A DNA stretch of 64,000 bases, from positions 1 to 64,000 of the forward strand of contig CAJUNK010000002.1 of assembly GCA_910587815.1 (NCBI GenBank), read 5' to 3'. Shown here piece after piece: positions 1 to 8,569 of the stretch. Source of the DNA: Candidatus Gastranaerophilales bacterium (GTDB taxonomy: Bacteria > Cyanobacteriota > Vampirovibrionia > Gastranaerophilales > Gastranaerophilaceae). Both the position numbers and the translations under genes were made by a program. The first letter of the stretch is position 1; the number at the start of each line of letters is the position of its first letter. The notes under the pieces are model-generated. The model was not told the DNA's origin and ran no database searches. It was given only the letters and a program-made list of their open reading frames with translations.

Positions 1-284
1 CAATCTTTTTTGATTAAATTCATTTAGATACATCAATAAAGCTTCCATTTAAAATATTTATGACATTTAGCGATAAGTATTTTATCATGCTAAAAAAATC
101 ATCTGTGCATTATTTTAACAATTTTAAATGTAAAGTTTTATTGCGTTATTTAATACATTTTGCTTGGGAACACTGGTCTTAGGTGTGCTCCTGTGGGTGT
201 TTCGCCCCGGTGGGCTCACATCCTACGTCGCCATCTTAAGGTTCCAGTCGTAAACTCGTCGTTTACTCCTTGGGAACACTGGTC
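1..284. other. Left-edge intergenic region with duplicated 22-bp sequence
   Basis: No gene is supported here. The first 160 bases are AT-rich. From about 160 to 284 the composition turns markedly more GC-rich, unlike the neighbouring intergenic DNA. This part contains one copy of a 22-bp direct repeat and a short inverted repeat (gtaaac / gtttac around tcgtc at 249-265). I looked for a tRNA in the GC-rich part and found no acceptor stem or T-arm consensus. Confidence 0.6.
163..184. repeat. 22-bp direct repeat, copy 1
   Basis: The sequence begins cttgggaacactgg and ends ttaggt. It is identical to the copy at 269-290, with the first bases 106 bp apart. Copy 2 overlaps the stop codon of the lysozyme-like gene, so this looks like a duplicated gene end or the boundary of a small insertion. 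Confidence 0.85.
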
Positions 285-290
285 TTAGGT
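269..290. repeat. 22-bp direct repeat, copy 2
   Basis: Perfect second copy of the 163-184 repeat. Its right end (285-290) lies inside the last codons of the minus-strand lysozyme-like gene and supplies that gene's TAA stop. Confidence 0.85.
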
Positions 291-1376
291 ATACAGCCAT
301 TGGGCTTCCTGTGCACGCCTGTTTACAAGACCCTGTAATACACGACCGCCGCCATGGCAATATTCTTTCATTTTACTAGCAGCAGCATCAATGTTGCCGG
401 ATTTTAACATCTGCAAAATGCCAGAACTTTTCACAACGCCGCCGCCACAGTTAAATGCAAGACTTACAAGCGCATCATACTGCCCTTGGCTCAGTTTCAC
501 GCCTGCTTCATTTGCATATTGAGTCACTTCATTTTCAAAACTTGCTAAATCCTGTTTTAAATAAGCTTCCGCCTGGGCTTCCGATATTTGCTGCCCTGGA
601 GAAACACCCTTTGTGTGACCGTATCCTATCGTCCAAACACCTGCTGCACACTGATAAGCACTTGTTCTTAGGCCTTCCCAGTTTTTCAGCGCGTTCAGCA
701 TATTATTGCTTACTTTGCCGGAAGAAGCACCTTTTGGAGCCGATGAATAATCAGATGATGTTCCTGAAACCCCAGATAAACCTGGAACATTAGAAGTTGC
801 GTAATTTTTCTGCAAATCTAATTGTTCTGCCTCTTTTTTATTTTGTGCAGAAATTGCCCTTTGATAGCTTTGATTTGCCGCTGAAAATTCATTATTTAAA
901 TTAGATTTTATAGCATTGTGGTCATTTATTGTGTCCAGTGCAGCTTGAATTTGGGAGTATAATAATTCTAGAGACTGGCTTAGGGTAAAAACTTTTGTTT
1001 TCAACTTAGCTTTTTCTTCTGGCGTATCAGCTTGTTTTAATTCCTGGTTTAATTTTTCTATTTGTTCTTTTTTTGAATTATATTCTTGTTCATATCCCTG
1101 TTTTACAGCTTCATCTGCTTCAAGTAAAGCCTTTATACCATCCATCTGTACCTTAATCAGCATCATATCCTGTTCCAGGCTTTCTGCCGCATCAGATACT
1201 TCATCCAAAGACATATTTGTAAAATCTATATCCACATATTCACTCTCATCAGTTTCTTCAACAGAGGTCTTTACTTTAGTATCATCAGTGTTTGTTTTTT
1301 CAGCATTAGACAATTTTGCCTGCTTTATACTGTTTAAAACATTTGCAGAATTTATACCTGATACATTTTGCGGCAT
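285..1376 (-). CDS. Coiled-coil protein with C-terminal GH24 (phage-type) lysozyme domain
   Basis: A 363-residue protein predicted to cleave peptidoglycan between N-acetylmuramic acid and N-acetylglucosamine. The C-terminal domain (about residues 225-363) matches T4/P21-type lysozymes: the catalytic Glu lies in WEG (E234), followed by eight residues, Cys243, five residues and Thr249 in TIGYGHT. This is the E-x8-C-x5-T variant of the usual E-D-T triad. The NRR..E...L element closes the domain. Residues 60-190 are rich in heptad-like Glu/Lys/Leu/Gln and look like a coiled coil. No signal peptide or SAR segment is visible, so export, if any, is by another route. The start has a purine-rich ggtaggg upstream. 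The domain family is known from phages, but no other phage genes are nearby. A lysozyme role is inferred from motifs. Confidence 0.85.
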   Translation of the reverse strand: MPQNVSGINSANVLNSIKQAKLSNAEKTNTDDTKVKTSVEETDESEYVDIDFTNMSLDEVSDAAESLEQDMMLIKVQMDGIKALLEADEAVKQGYEQEYNSKKEQIEKLNQELKQADTPEEKAKLKTKVFTLSQSLELLYSQIQAALDTINDHNAIKSNLNNEFSAANQSYQRAISAQNKKEAEQLDLQKNYATSNVPGLSGVSGTSSDYSSAPKGASSGKVSNNMLNALKNWEGLRTSAYQCAAGVWTIGYGHTKGVSPGQQISEAQAEAYLKQDLASFENEVTQYANEAGVKLSQGQYDALVSLAFNCGGGVVKSSGILQMLKSGNIDAAASKMKEYCHGGGRVLQGLVNRRAQEAQWLYT

Positions 1377-1548
1377 AGTTTTTCCCTACCTTTTGATTTT
1401 CCTTCATTTGATATAACGGCTATTTTAAAGATTTATTTAAAAATTGTCACAAAAGTTTACAAAACAGCCACACATTTAGCAGATGAGGCAATTTACAAAA
1501 ATTTCAAACGTTATTCAAAGACAAAAGGGTTTAAACAGGTAAAATAAT

Positions 1549-2568
1549 ATGATAACAAATTTTCCAAATTTTAAAATATTTACTGCACCAAAAATAAATG
1601 TGCAAAATGCTATAAAAAGTACTCCTTATTTATCCTTTAGGGGCGGTTCTCAAAATGAAGATACATTTGAAAAGAGTATAAAAACAAATAATATTGGCAA
1701 CATTTCAAAAATAGAAGAACCCTTTAATAAAGATAGGATAGAGAGGCTTTATGGTGAAGTTTATGAAGATATAATGGAATTAATCCCTGTTGCAAAAGAA
1801 TTAAATATTCAAAAACCAAAACCTCGCTTTGCACATAATACAAATATGGGTCAAAGAATGTGCTATACCTTTGAAGCAAATTCTATTGTGTTTAATATGA
1901 ATAAAATAGATGGAGACTATTATTTTTGTACATTAAATAATAAAGATGGCACAATACGCGCCCTTTGCGGTATACACAATGAAAAACAAATTGAACGCGA
2001 TGCAAAACAAGTACAGCAGCAGTATCCTGATTGCACTTTTAAGACAACAAAACTTACAGATAAAGAAAAAGAAGGATTTTTAAAGGCCACAATTGCTCAT
2101 GAATTAAGACATTGCATTCAATGTCACCTTGAAGCATCCACAAAAGATGTTTCAAGAATGCACAAAGCACTTATTATGAAAATATTTGAGCAAGTGGGCG
2201 GCGATTATTCAGACATTGAATATTTGGATAATTTTGTTCCTAAAAAAATTATAACAGAGGATGCAAAATTAAAATATTCAATGAATCCCGATGATAACAG
2301 ATATTTATCCACAAGAGAACATATATTTAACTATACAAAAGCGCTTGCCTATAATCCAAACAATAAGGGTCTGTATTACGCATCTCCATTGGAAGCTGAT
2401 GCTAATAATTTTGCTTATGAATATTTCAATACTTTAAAAGAAAAGTCTGAAGATTCTGATATACGTCCTTTTATGGGAGATAATATAGGAAAATATTTAT
2501 CATTAGATGCCGATACAATACTTGCATCTATGGAAAAATACGGATTTAGAAAATTAATAGAAAAATAA
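1549..2568 (+). CDS. Putative zinc metallopeptidase with N-terminal F-R-G tag
   Basis: A 339-residue protein with no family I can name. It carries a HExxH motif in AHELRHC (H184, E185, H188) within a helix-like stretch. About 100 residues later comes LEADANNFA (E282), which resembles the third zinc ligand and following Ala/Asp of gluzincin-type peptidases. Near the N-terminus it has SFRGGSQN (F30-R-G32), closely similar to SFKGASQN in the 6753-7979 protein. No signal peptide or membrane segment is seen. Several cysteines (C105, C127, C140, C189, C192) are present. It stands alone between the divergent lysozyme gene and ileS. Metallopeptidase activity is inferred only from the spacing of the putative zinc ligands. 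Confidence 0.65.
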   Translation: MITNFPNFKIFTAPKINVQNAIKSTPYLSFRGGSQNEDTFEKSIKTNNIGNISKIEEPFNKDRIERLYGEVYEDIMELIPVAKELNIQKPKPRFAHNTNMGQRMCYTFEANSIVFNMNKIDGDYYFCTLNNKDGTIRALCGIHNEKQIERDAKQVQQQYPDCTFKTTKLTDKEKEGFLKATIAHELRHCIQCHLEASTKDVSRMHKALIMKIFEQVGGDYSDIEYLDNFVPKKIITEDAKLKYSMNPDDNRYLSTREHIFNYTKALAYNPNNKGLYYASPLEADANNFAYEYFNTLKEKSEDSDIRPFMGDNIGKYLSLDADTILASMEKYGFRKLIEK

Positions 2569-2669
2569 TTTTTAAAGCTATTTAAAAAGCGGTTTTTAGC
2601 ATATCTTTTAAAAATGTTTTTTTTGTCATAAAATATCCTCTATAAAAGAGGAAAAATAGGATTTTAATT

Positions 2670-5513
2670 ATGGCAGAAGATAAAAAAGAGTTCAAAGATA
2701 CGCTAAATTTACCCCAAACCACCCTTGCAATGCGTGCAAATGCAACAGTAAGAGAACTTGAAATCCAAAAATTTTGGGAAGAAAATAAAATTTATGAAAA
2801 AAGCCTTAAAAACAAGGATAAAACCAACAAATTTATTCTGCATGACGGCCCTCCGTATCTTAGTTCTGAAAAAATCCACGTAGGTACTGCCTTAAATAAA
2901 ATTTTAAAAGATATTATCATTAAATATAAATCCCAGCAAGGGTTTTACGCCCCTTATGTGCCTGGGTATGATGCACATGGTCTTCCCATTGAAAATGCCG
3001 TTGTAAAAACTATCAAAGGCGGAAGACAAGCGCTTGCACCAGGTGAGCTTCGTGCAAAATGCAGAGAATTTGCGCTGAAAAATCTAAAAGGCCAGGAGGC
3101 TGAATTTAAGCGCCTTGGCGTTTGGGGAAATTGGGAAAACCCGTATTTAACAATCAAACCGGATTTTGAAGCTGAACAAATCCGCGTTTTTGGTGAAATG
3201 TATAAAAAAGGCTACATCCAAAAAGGCCTAAAACCTGTTTACTGGTGTGCATCTTGCGAAACAGCACTCGCTGAGGCTGAAGTAGAATATGCTGACCACA
3301 CATCCACAAGCATTTATGTAAGATTTAAATTTAATGATGGGGATAAAAACAAGGTATATTCTTTAATTGGGGCAGATAATAATAAAGATTTATACGTTGT
3401 AATTTGGACCACAACCCCTTGGACAATCCCTTCAAACCAGGCAGTGTGCTTGAATGCAAGGCTTGATTACACCGTTTTTGAATATAATAACGAAAATTAT
3501 ATTGTGGCCCAAGGCTTATTAGGAACGTTTTTAGAAGGTGTTAGCTGGAAAGAAGCTGATATTAAGATTATTGGCGAAATTAAAGGTGTAGAACTTGAAA
3601 ATTTAAATGTTTTCCACCCCTTATATAACAGGGAAAGCTTAATTGTTCTTGGGGACCACGTTACGCTGGATGCAGGTACAGGATGCGTTCATACAGCGCC
3701 GGGACACGGTTTAGAAGACTGGGAAGCTTGCCAAAGATACGGCATTAAAACACTTTCGCCTTTGGATTCAAAGGGCGTATGGCAAAAAAGTGATATGTTC
3801 TGTGACCCTGATTTAGAAGGTGTTCCTTATTTTAAGGGAAATGATATTGTTATAGAAAAATTGGAAAATAAAAAAGCGCTTTTAGCAAAGGCTGATATAA
3901 CCCACAGTTATCCTCACTGCTGGAGATGCAAACACCCTGTAATCTACAGGGCAACAGCACAATGGTTTGTAAAAGTAGATATGTTTAAAAAACAAACCCT
4001 TGATGAAATCAAAAAGGTAAAATGGATACCTGCTGCGGGTGAGACAAGAATTTCAAATATGGTAGAAAACCGCACAGATTGGTGTATTTCACGTCAAAGA
4101 GCGTGGGGTGTGCCTATTCCTGTATTTTATTGCAAAGATTGCGATGAAGTTATTGTAAATGATGAAACTATAAATAATGTGGCTGAAATTTTTGAAAAAG
4201 AAAGTTCTGATGCATGGGTAAACCGCACAACAGAAGAGCTTTTGCCGCAAGGTTACAAATGCCCAAAATGCGGCGGCACCCATTTTACAAAAGAAAATGA
4301 CATTATGGATGTTTGGTTTGATTCAGGAGTAACCTGGAGAGCCGTTGTTGAAAAACGCGCTGAAGAATTAGGTCACACACCGGTTGAGATGTATTTAGAG
4401 GGTTCAGACCAGCACAGAGGCTGGTTCCAATCTTCCCTTTTAACATCTGTTGCAACAACAGGTCATGCACCATATAAAACTGTTTTGACCCACGGTTTTG
4501 TATTTGGTGAAGATGGCAGAAAGATGTCAAAATCTCTAGGAAACTATATTAGGCCCGATGATATTATTAAAAATTATGGTGCTGATATTTTAAGGCTTTG
4601 GGCAGCATCTGTTGATTACAGAAATGATACCAAAATTGGTGATAATATTATAAAACAGCTTTCTGAAATCTTTAAAAAGACAAGAAACACTGCAAGATTT
4701 TTGCTTGGAAATCTTTATGATTTTGACCCTGCAAAAGATTATGTAGAATACAAAGATTTATTAAGTATTGATAAGTTTGCTTTAAATAAGTTATCAAAGC
4801 TGATTAAAAACGTGGATGAGGCGTTCAATCATTATGAATTTTATAAGTATTTTCAATATTTGCAAAATTTTGCTGCGGTTGATTTAAGCGCATTTTACCT
4901 TGATATTATAAAGGATAGATTATATACAGCAGGCAAAAAATCATTGTCCCGCAGGGCATCCCAGACTGTTATGTATGAAATATTGCAAACTTTAGTTCGC
5001 ATTTTAGTTCCTGTAATGCCGCATCAGGCAGAAGATATTTGGCAAAATACACCTGAATGTCAAAGAGATGGCAAAATAAGCATATTACTTTCAGAATGGC
5101 CAAAAGCAAAGCCTGAATGGGAAAACGAGGCTATTGATGAAGAATTTTCAAAACTTTTAAAGGTTCGTGAAATTGTATCAAAAGCAATTGAACCTTTAAG
5201 AAACAATGAAGATAAGATTATTGGAAGTTCTTTAGAGGCTGCAATCCTTATAGAATGCGGCAAAGATGCTATTGTAGATGCAGCATTGCTTCAAAAATAT
5301 GAAAATGATTTAAAAGATTTATTCATAGTTTCACAGGCATATATAGGAAAAACCCCTGATGGTGCGGATTTCAAGGCGTTAAATGAATATGCCGAAGATG
5401 GCATAAAGATTTCTGTTCAAAAAGCAACAGGCGAAAAATGCCAAAGATGCTGGAAATATAGAAATTTAAATAATGATGGCATTTGTCCTGAATGTGCTGA
5501 AGCTATAAAATAA
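2670..5513 (+). CDS. ileS: Isoleucyl-tRNA synthetase
   Basis: Charges tRNA-Ile with isoleucine in the cytoplasm. The 947-residue length is normal for bacterial class I IleRS. The N-terminal nucleotide-binding motif appears as GPPYLSSEKIHVG (residues 60-72), a HIGH variant reading KIHVG. The KMSKS loop is at residues 618-622 (KMSKSLGN). Between them lies the CP1 editing domain, with WTTTPWTIPSN and DAGTGCVHTAPGHG visible. The anticodon-binding domain is followed by a C-terminal zinc ribbon, CQRCW...CPEC, at about residues 925-942. The start is ATG, about 100 bp after the metallopeptidase gene, and a good stem-loop terminator follows. The upstream region shows no obvious T-box. Confidence 0.98.
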   Translation: MAEDKKEFKDTLNLPQTTLAMRANATVRELEIQKFWEENKIYEKSLKNKDKTNKFILHDGPPYLSSEKIHVGTALNKILKDIIIKYKSQQGFYAPYVPGYDAHGLPIENAVVKTIKGGRQALAPGELRAKCREFALKNLKGQEAEFKRLGVWGNWENPYLTIKPDFEAEQIRVFGEMYKKGYIQKGLKPVYWCASCETALAEAEVEYADHTSTSIYVRFKFNDGDKNKVYSLIGADNNKDLYVVIWTTTPWTIPSNQAVCLNARLDYTVFEYNNENYIVAQGLLGTFLEGVSWKEADIKIIGEIKGVELENLNVFHPLYNRESLIVLGDHVTLDAGTGCVHTAPGHGLEDWEACQRYGIKTLSPLDSKGVWQKSDMFCDPDLEGVPYFKGNDIVIEKLENKKALLAKADITHSYPHCWRCKHPVIYRATAQWFVKVDMFKKQTLDEIKKVKWIPAAGETRISNMVENRTDWCISRQRAWGVPIPVFYCKDCDEVIVNDETINNVAEIFEKESSDAWVNRTTEELLPQGYKCPKCGGTHFTKENDIMDVWFDSGVTWRAVVEKRAEELGHTPVEMYLEGSDQHRGWFQSSLLTSVATTGHAPYKTVLTHGFVFGEDGRKMSKSLGNYIRPDDIIKNYGADILRLWAASVDYRNDTKIGDNIIKQLSEIFKKTRNTARFLLGNLYDFDPAKDYVEYKDLLSIDKFALNKLSKLIKNVDEAFNHYEFYKYFQYLQNFAAVDLSAFYLDIIKDRLYTAGKKSLSRRASQTVMYEILQTLVRILVPVMPHQAEDIWQNTPECQRDGKISILLSEWPKAKPEWENEAIDEEFSKLLKVREIVSKAIEPLRNNEDKIIGSSLEAAILIECGKDAIVDAALLQKYENDLKDLFIVSQAYIGKTPDGADFKALNEYAEDGIKISVQKATGEKCQRCWKYRNLNNDGICPECAEAIK

Positions 5514-5536
5514 ATCGAAAAATTTAATTACACTAT

Positions 5537-5573
5537 AAAAGCCCCTTTTAACTATACTCAGGGGGCTTTTTAA
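5537..5573 (+). terminator. Rho-independent terminator of ileS
   Basis: The stem aaaagcccc (5537-5545) pairs with ggggctttt (5562-5570) and is followed by further T residues. It lies 24 bases after the ileS stop codon. Confidence 0.9.
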
Positions 5574-5615
5574 TTAAATTTTATTGCATTTATTGCGTTA
5601 AAATATTTTAACTAT

Positions 5616-5634
5616 ATGCTAATAGTGGAATATA
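5616..5634. repeat. Dispersed 19-bp imperfect palindrome, copy 1
   Basis: Reads atgctaatagtggaatata and is flanked by ctat/atag-type bases that extend the dyad. Related copies are at 13118-13136, 15958-15976, 18697-18715 and 26658-26676. All lie between genes and all end in atata. Confidence 0.5.
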
Positions 5635-5671
5635 GCCATAGCTAAACTAAAGAGTTATCAGCGCACAAACC

Positions 5672-6577
5672 CTACAATGTCAGCATTTCCATCAATAAAT
5701 CCGGAAATTCCTGAACAATAAGCTCTGCAAAAATGTCAGGCTCAATTTGTGTTGCCACCACCTGCATTAATTCGGCAGGTAATTCTTCAATCATAGGCAC
5801 TAAAAATTCAGGGTCTAAAACAGGCATTGTTTTTAGGATTTTATCCTTATCCATCAACATAAACGGCCGTGATAAATCTTCATTTTCAAGCAATAATACA
5901 TATTCAGGGTTTATTGATATCACCCCTGCAATCAGCTGCATTTTGTCTTTTCGTTCAAACTTTGTTAAAAATTCCGTGAATTTATCAGGGTCCATCATAT
6001 TTAAAATATTTAAATAATCCTCTTTGCCCTTCTTTTCCATAGAGGCGCCAAATTGTTTCATCATAATTTGCCTGAACTGGTCTGTATCCATCTGCTCAAA
6101 GTATTTCATAATATCTTTGCGTTCAAGCTTTTCGTTTTTCAGGAAATTATCCATTTTATCTTCATGCATCAAATTTAGGACATCCATTATCCCAAAATGC
6201 TGAAAAACAAGGGTTGCCACCTGTTCTGTAGGCAATTTATTAATAAGCATCTCAAGTTTTTCAGAGGTAAAATATTGAAGCCCCCAAGAAAGCTGTTCAG
6301 AGCTTAAATAAGGCAAAAGCTTTGCCAAATCATCCTCATTTAGGTGTTTTAAAATCATATATCTATTTTTTGGTTTTGCAAGCTGCAAAATCCTTGCAAC
6401 TTTATTTGGATGCAGTAATAGGGCGCGCAGCTCATCTCTATCAAGCGTCACCGCGCCAACCATAGTTTCAAGGGTAATCAGCCTATCCGGGTCTTCTTCA
6501 GAATATTTGTTTATTCTTTGAGTGGATAGTTCATAATACCTTGAAAGATATGATAAATCCAGGTTTAACTCTATCAC
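5672..6577 (-). CDS. Alpha-helical repeat protein, MgtE N-domain-like
   Basis: A 301-residue, almost wholly helical protein built of short repeats such as LNEDDLAKLLPYLSSEQL and LPTEQVATLVFQHF. It resembles the alpha-superhelix of the MgtE N-terminal domain and FliG-like armadillo repeats. No CBS domain, no MgtE transmembrane domain, no signal peptide and no membrane helix are present, so it is not a magnesium transporter. It is more likely a soluble scaffold or sensor. It ends with the helix LIVQEFPDLLMEMLTL. The gene is monocistronic, is preceded by a perfect 9-bp palindrome at 6602-6622, and is convergent with ileS. Function is unknown; the repeat class is inferred from pattern only. Confidence 0.7.
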   Translation of the reverse strand: MIELNLDLSYLSRYYELSTQRINKYSEEDPDRLITLETMVGAVTLDRDELRALLLHPNKVARILQLAKPKNRYMILKHLNEDDLAKLLPYLSSEQLSWGLQYFTSEKLEMLINKLPTEQVATLVFQHFGIMDVLNLMHEDKMDNFLKNEKLERKDIMKYFEQMDTDQFRQIMMKQFGASMEKKGKEDYLNILNMMDPDKFTEFLTKFERKDKMQLIAGVISINPEYVLLLENEDLSRPFMLMDKDKILKTMPVLDPEFLVPMIEELPAELMQVVATQIEPDIFAELIVQEFPDLLMEMLTL

Positions 6578-6601
6578 TTTTTATTTTGCCTCATGTTTTT
6601 T

Positions 6602-6622
6602 TAAGGCACAAAATGTGCCTTA
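6602..6622. promoter_or_regulatory. Perfect 9-bp palindrome upstream of the helical-repeat gene
   Basis: taaggcaca - aaa - tgtgcctta is a perfect inverted repeat ending 25 bases upstream of the minus-strand start at 6577. It lacks a T-run in either direction, so it looks more like an operator or a 5'-UTR hairpin than a terminator. Confidence 0.4.
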
Positions 6623-6690
6623 TATATTATAATAAACAATTTTTGGCAAAGCGGATTTTACAAAAGAAAACAATTGTTACAAATATTAAT

Positions 6691-6725
6691 AAATCTCCCT
6701 AAGAGCAAAACTTTTAGGGAGATTT
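6691..6725 (-). terminator. Stem-loop terminator of the membrane/coiled-coil gene
   Basis: A perfect 12-bp stem (aaatctccctaa at 6691-6702 with ttagggagattt at 6714-6725) lies 28 bases beyond the stop at 6753 on the minus strand. The following tract is T/A-rich rather than a pure T-run. Confidence 0.7.
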
Positions 6726-6752
6726 GAATGATTTTTGACTAGGAATTTTGTT

Positions 6753-7979
6753 TTATGCTTTAAAATTTGATAAGAAATTATTCCAAGCGCTTTGTGCTGA
6801 ATTATACTGAGTTTGTCCAGATGCAGCCGAAGCTTTAAGTGCATTAAGCGTATTTTTTGCCTGAGATTGTTTTTGTGCATCATAACCTTTATATTTTTCC
6901 AAAAATTCTTTGTATATTTGTTTGCTTGTTTCAGATTCAGCCTGCGCCTTGTACAGCTTTTGTGCGGCTTCTTTATATTCTTTTGCCTGTTTTGCAGCTG
7001 TATCATAAGCATCTTGCGCTTTTGTAATTGAATTATCACCTGTGCCACATAATTCTGCAAGTTTCTTTTGAGTTTTGGTTAATCTTGCTTTAAAATCAGA
7101 TAATTTCTTAGTTTCATCAGATGTCAGTTTTCTTTCCTTTGCAATATCATTTAAGTTATCAATACCTGATTGAATTTTAGTTTCTTCTTTAACAAATTTT
7201 GTCTGTTTTGCTTGCAAGCTCTTTAATGTAGTGTTTGCGGTATTTTTTGCATCTTTTAATTTTGTATAAGTTGCATCCGCCCCAAGAGCCTTGCCAGATG
7301 TCATATTTGTTAATGTTGTATTTGCTTTTGAAAGATTATTTTGCGCAGTTTTTAACCGTTTATTTGCAGCATCAAGTGTTTTTTGTGCCTTATCATATTC
7401 TGTTGTGCCTTTCTGCAATTTAGCAAGTGCTGCTTTTGCCTTGTTTGCTTTTGCCTGGGCACTATTTACTTTTTTCTGCGCAGCAGTTGCAGCTTGGCTT
7501 GCAGTATCAATCATTTCTTGTGTTAATGTCGCTGTAGTATTTTTCACCCCTTTTGCAGCGCCATTTGCACCTTTGGCTGTTCCTTTGGCTCCTTTTACAA
7601 TATCATCTGCACCATTTTTAACTGTTTTTCCTGCTGCTTTTACTACATTATCAGCATTTTTAAAGAAATTTTTAAATCCTGTTGTTATATTTTTAAATAA
7701 AGCACCATCTGCACCATTTATTTTTTTACCTTTACAATATGCAATGCCTGTTGCTATTGTAGCTACCGCAGCTGCTGCAAAGCCTAATTTTTTTGTTTCA
7801 TCCTTTTTCTTTTTGTTTATTGCTTCTTCTTGCTGTTTTGCCGAAAGTAACAATAATTCTAAATCAGAAGGGCCCTCCATAACAGGCGCGCTTGCAGCCT
7901 GGTTTTGTGATGCACCTTTAAAGCTTGGTGTATAGCCATTGTTAACCCCTAATGTTCCATAGTCAAAATTCATTCCCAT
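6753..7979 (-). CDS. Tagged membrane protein with long coiled coil, unknown function
   Basis: A 408-residue protein that I do not recognise. The N-terminus contains PSFKGASQN (F20-K-G22), the same tag form as in the 1549-2568 protein. A single hydrophobic segment around residues 65-80 (FAAAAVATIATGIAYC) follows a Lys-rich stretch. Next comes a Gly/Lys/Ala region with degenerate AKG/NGA repeats (residues 115-145). The rest is Ala/Lys/Thr/Gln-rich and highly likely coiled coil to the C-terminus. SD-like gaggag lies 11 bases before the ATG. The architecture (tag, membrane anchor, long helix) suggests an envelope or cytoskeleton-like element; this is inference. Low complexity may account for long antisense open frames here. 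Confidence 0.8.
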   Translation of the reverse strand: MGMNFDYGTLGVNNGYTPSFKGASQNQAASAPVMEGPSDLELLLLSAKQQEEAINKKKKDETKKLGFAAAAVATIATGIAYCKGKKINGADGALFKNITTGFKNFFKNADNVVKAAGKTVKNGADDIVKGAKGTAKGANGAAKGVKNTTATLTQEMIDTASQAATAAQKKVNSAQAKANKAKAALAKLQKGTTEYDKAQKTLDAANKRLKTAQNNLSKANTTLTNMTSGKALGADATYTKLKDAKNTANTTLKSLQAKQTKFVKEETKIQSGIDNLNDIAKERKLTSDETKKLSDFKARLTKTQKKLAELCGTGDNSITKAQDAYDTAAKQAKEYKEAAQKLYKAQAESETSKQIYKEFLEKYKGYDAQKQSQAKNTLNALKASAASGQTQYNSAQSAWNNFLSNFKA

Positions 7980-8106
7980 TATTAAATTTGCTCCTCTAAA
8001 AAATCCGCTTATTTTTAATAAAAAAATTATGGGAACTTTATTGACATATCATGTCAAAAATATATAAAGTTTGTAACAATTCTTTATAATTATAACAAAA
8101 TTTATA

Positions 8107-8406
8107 CTATAGATTTGCTTTAAAAGTAAGGTTTTTATTGCTTTTTGGGGTTTTATATCTGTAATAGAAAAATGTATCTAAAGAAACAAGTGCCATATTT
8201 AAAATATATAAATAAATTACCCAATCAAAATTATTCAAAACTTTATGGATAATTCCTGCCAAATACCCAATTATTACCAGCCAGAGAAACAAAATGCTCT
8301 TGCCTTCAACATTTTTTGTTTTATATGTTTTTACCACTTGAAAAGGCCAACTGGCACCAAAACATAACATCATTATTGCTTCAAAGATACTCATTTTATA
8401 CTCCAT
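8107..8406 (-). CDS. Small PQ-loop / SemiSWEET-like membrane protein
   Basis: A 99-residue protein with three predicted membrane helices (about residues 8-24, 36-54 and 62-82). The motif GASWPFQVVKTYKTKNVEGKS has the layout of PQ-loop repeats (Pro followed by Gln in helix 1, then a polar loop leading to helix 2). Bacterial SemiSWEETs of about 85-100 residues dimerise to carry sugars. Here the canonical Pro-Gln is WPFQ, so substrate and even transport are uncertain. It stands alone, upstream of the 6753-7979 gene on the same strand. Confidence 0.65.
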   Translation of the reverse strand: MEYKMSIFEAIMMLCFGASWPFQVVKTYKTKNVEGKSILFLWLVIIGYLAGIIHKVLNNFDWVIYLYILNMALVSLDTFFYYRYKTPKSNKNLTFKANL

Positions 8407-8569
8407 TCAGATTTTTAAAAATGAATTTTCCGCCGAAAATTATACCACAGAAAAATATTTTAAACACACATATTTTAGCTTTTAGTAATAAAATAGACAT
8501 TAAAATAAAGATATGTTATAAATAGCAAAACAATAATTAAACAAATTTTATGGAATATTAAAATGAACA

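Noticed and set aside
163..290. Possible tRNA or small structured RNA in the GC-rich patch
   Set aside because: No seven-base acceptor stem, no T-arm GGTTCRA box and no CCA; explained better as a duplication around an insert.
5672..6577. Magnesium transporter MgtE
   Set aside because: Only N-domain-like helical repeats are present; there are no CBS domains and no membrane helices.
6686..7060. Minus-strand frame of 124 codons with Lys/Gln/Ile-rich sequence
   Set aside because: Out-of-frame reading of the same coiled-coil gene on the same strand; it overlaps a terminator.
7291..7935. Long plus-strand frame (214 codons) with many hydrophobic residues
   Set aside because: It is the complement of the Ala/Lys-rich coiled-coil gene at 6753-7979; Phe/Ala/Ile-rich shadow composition and no ribosome site.
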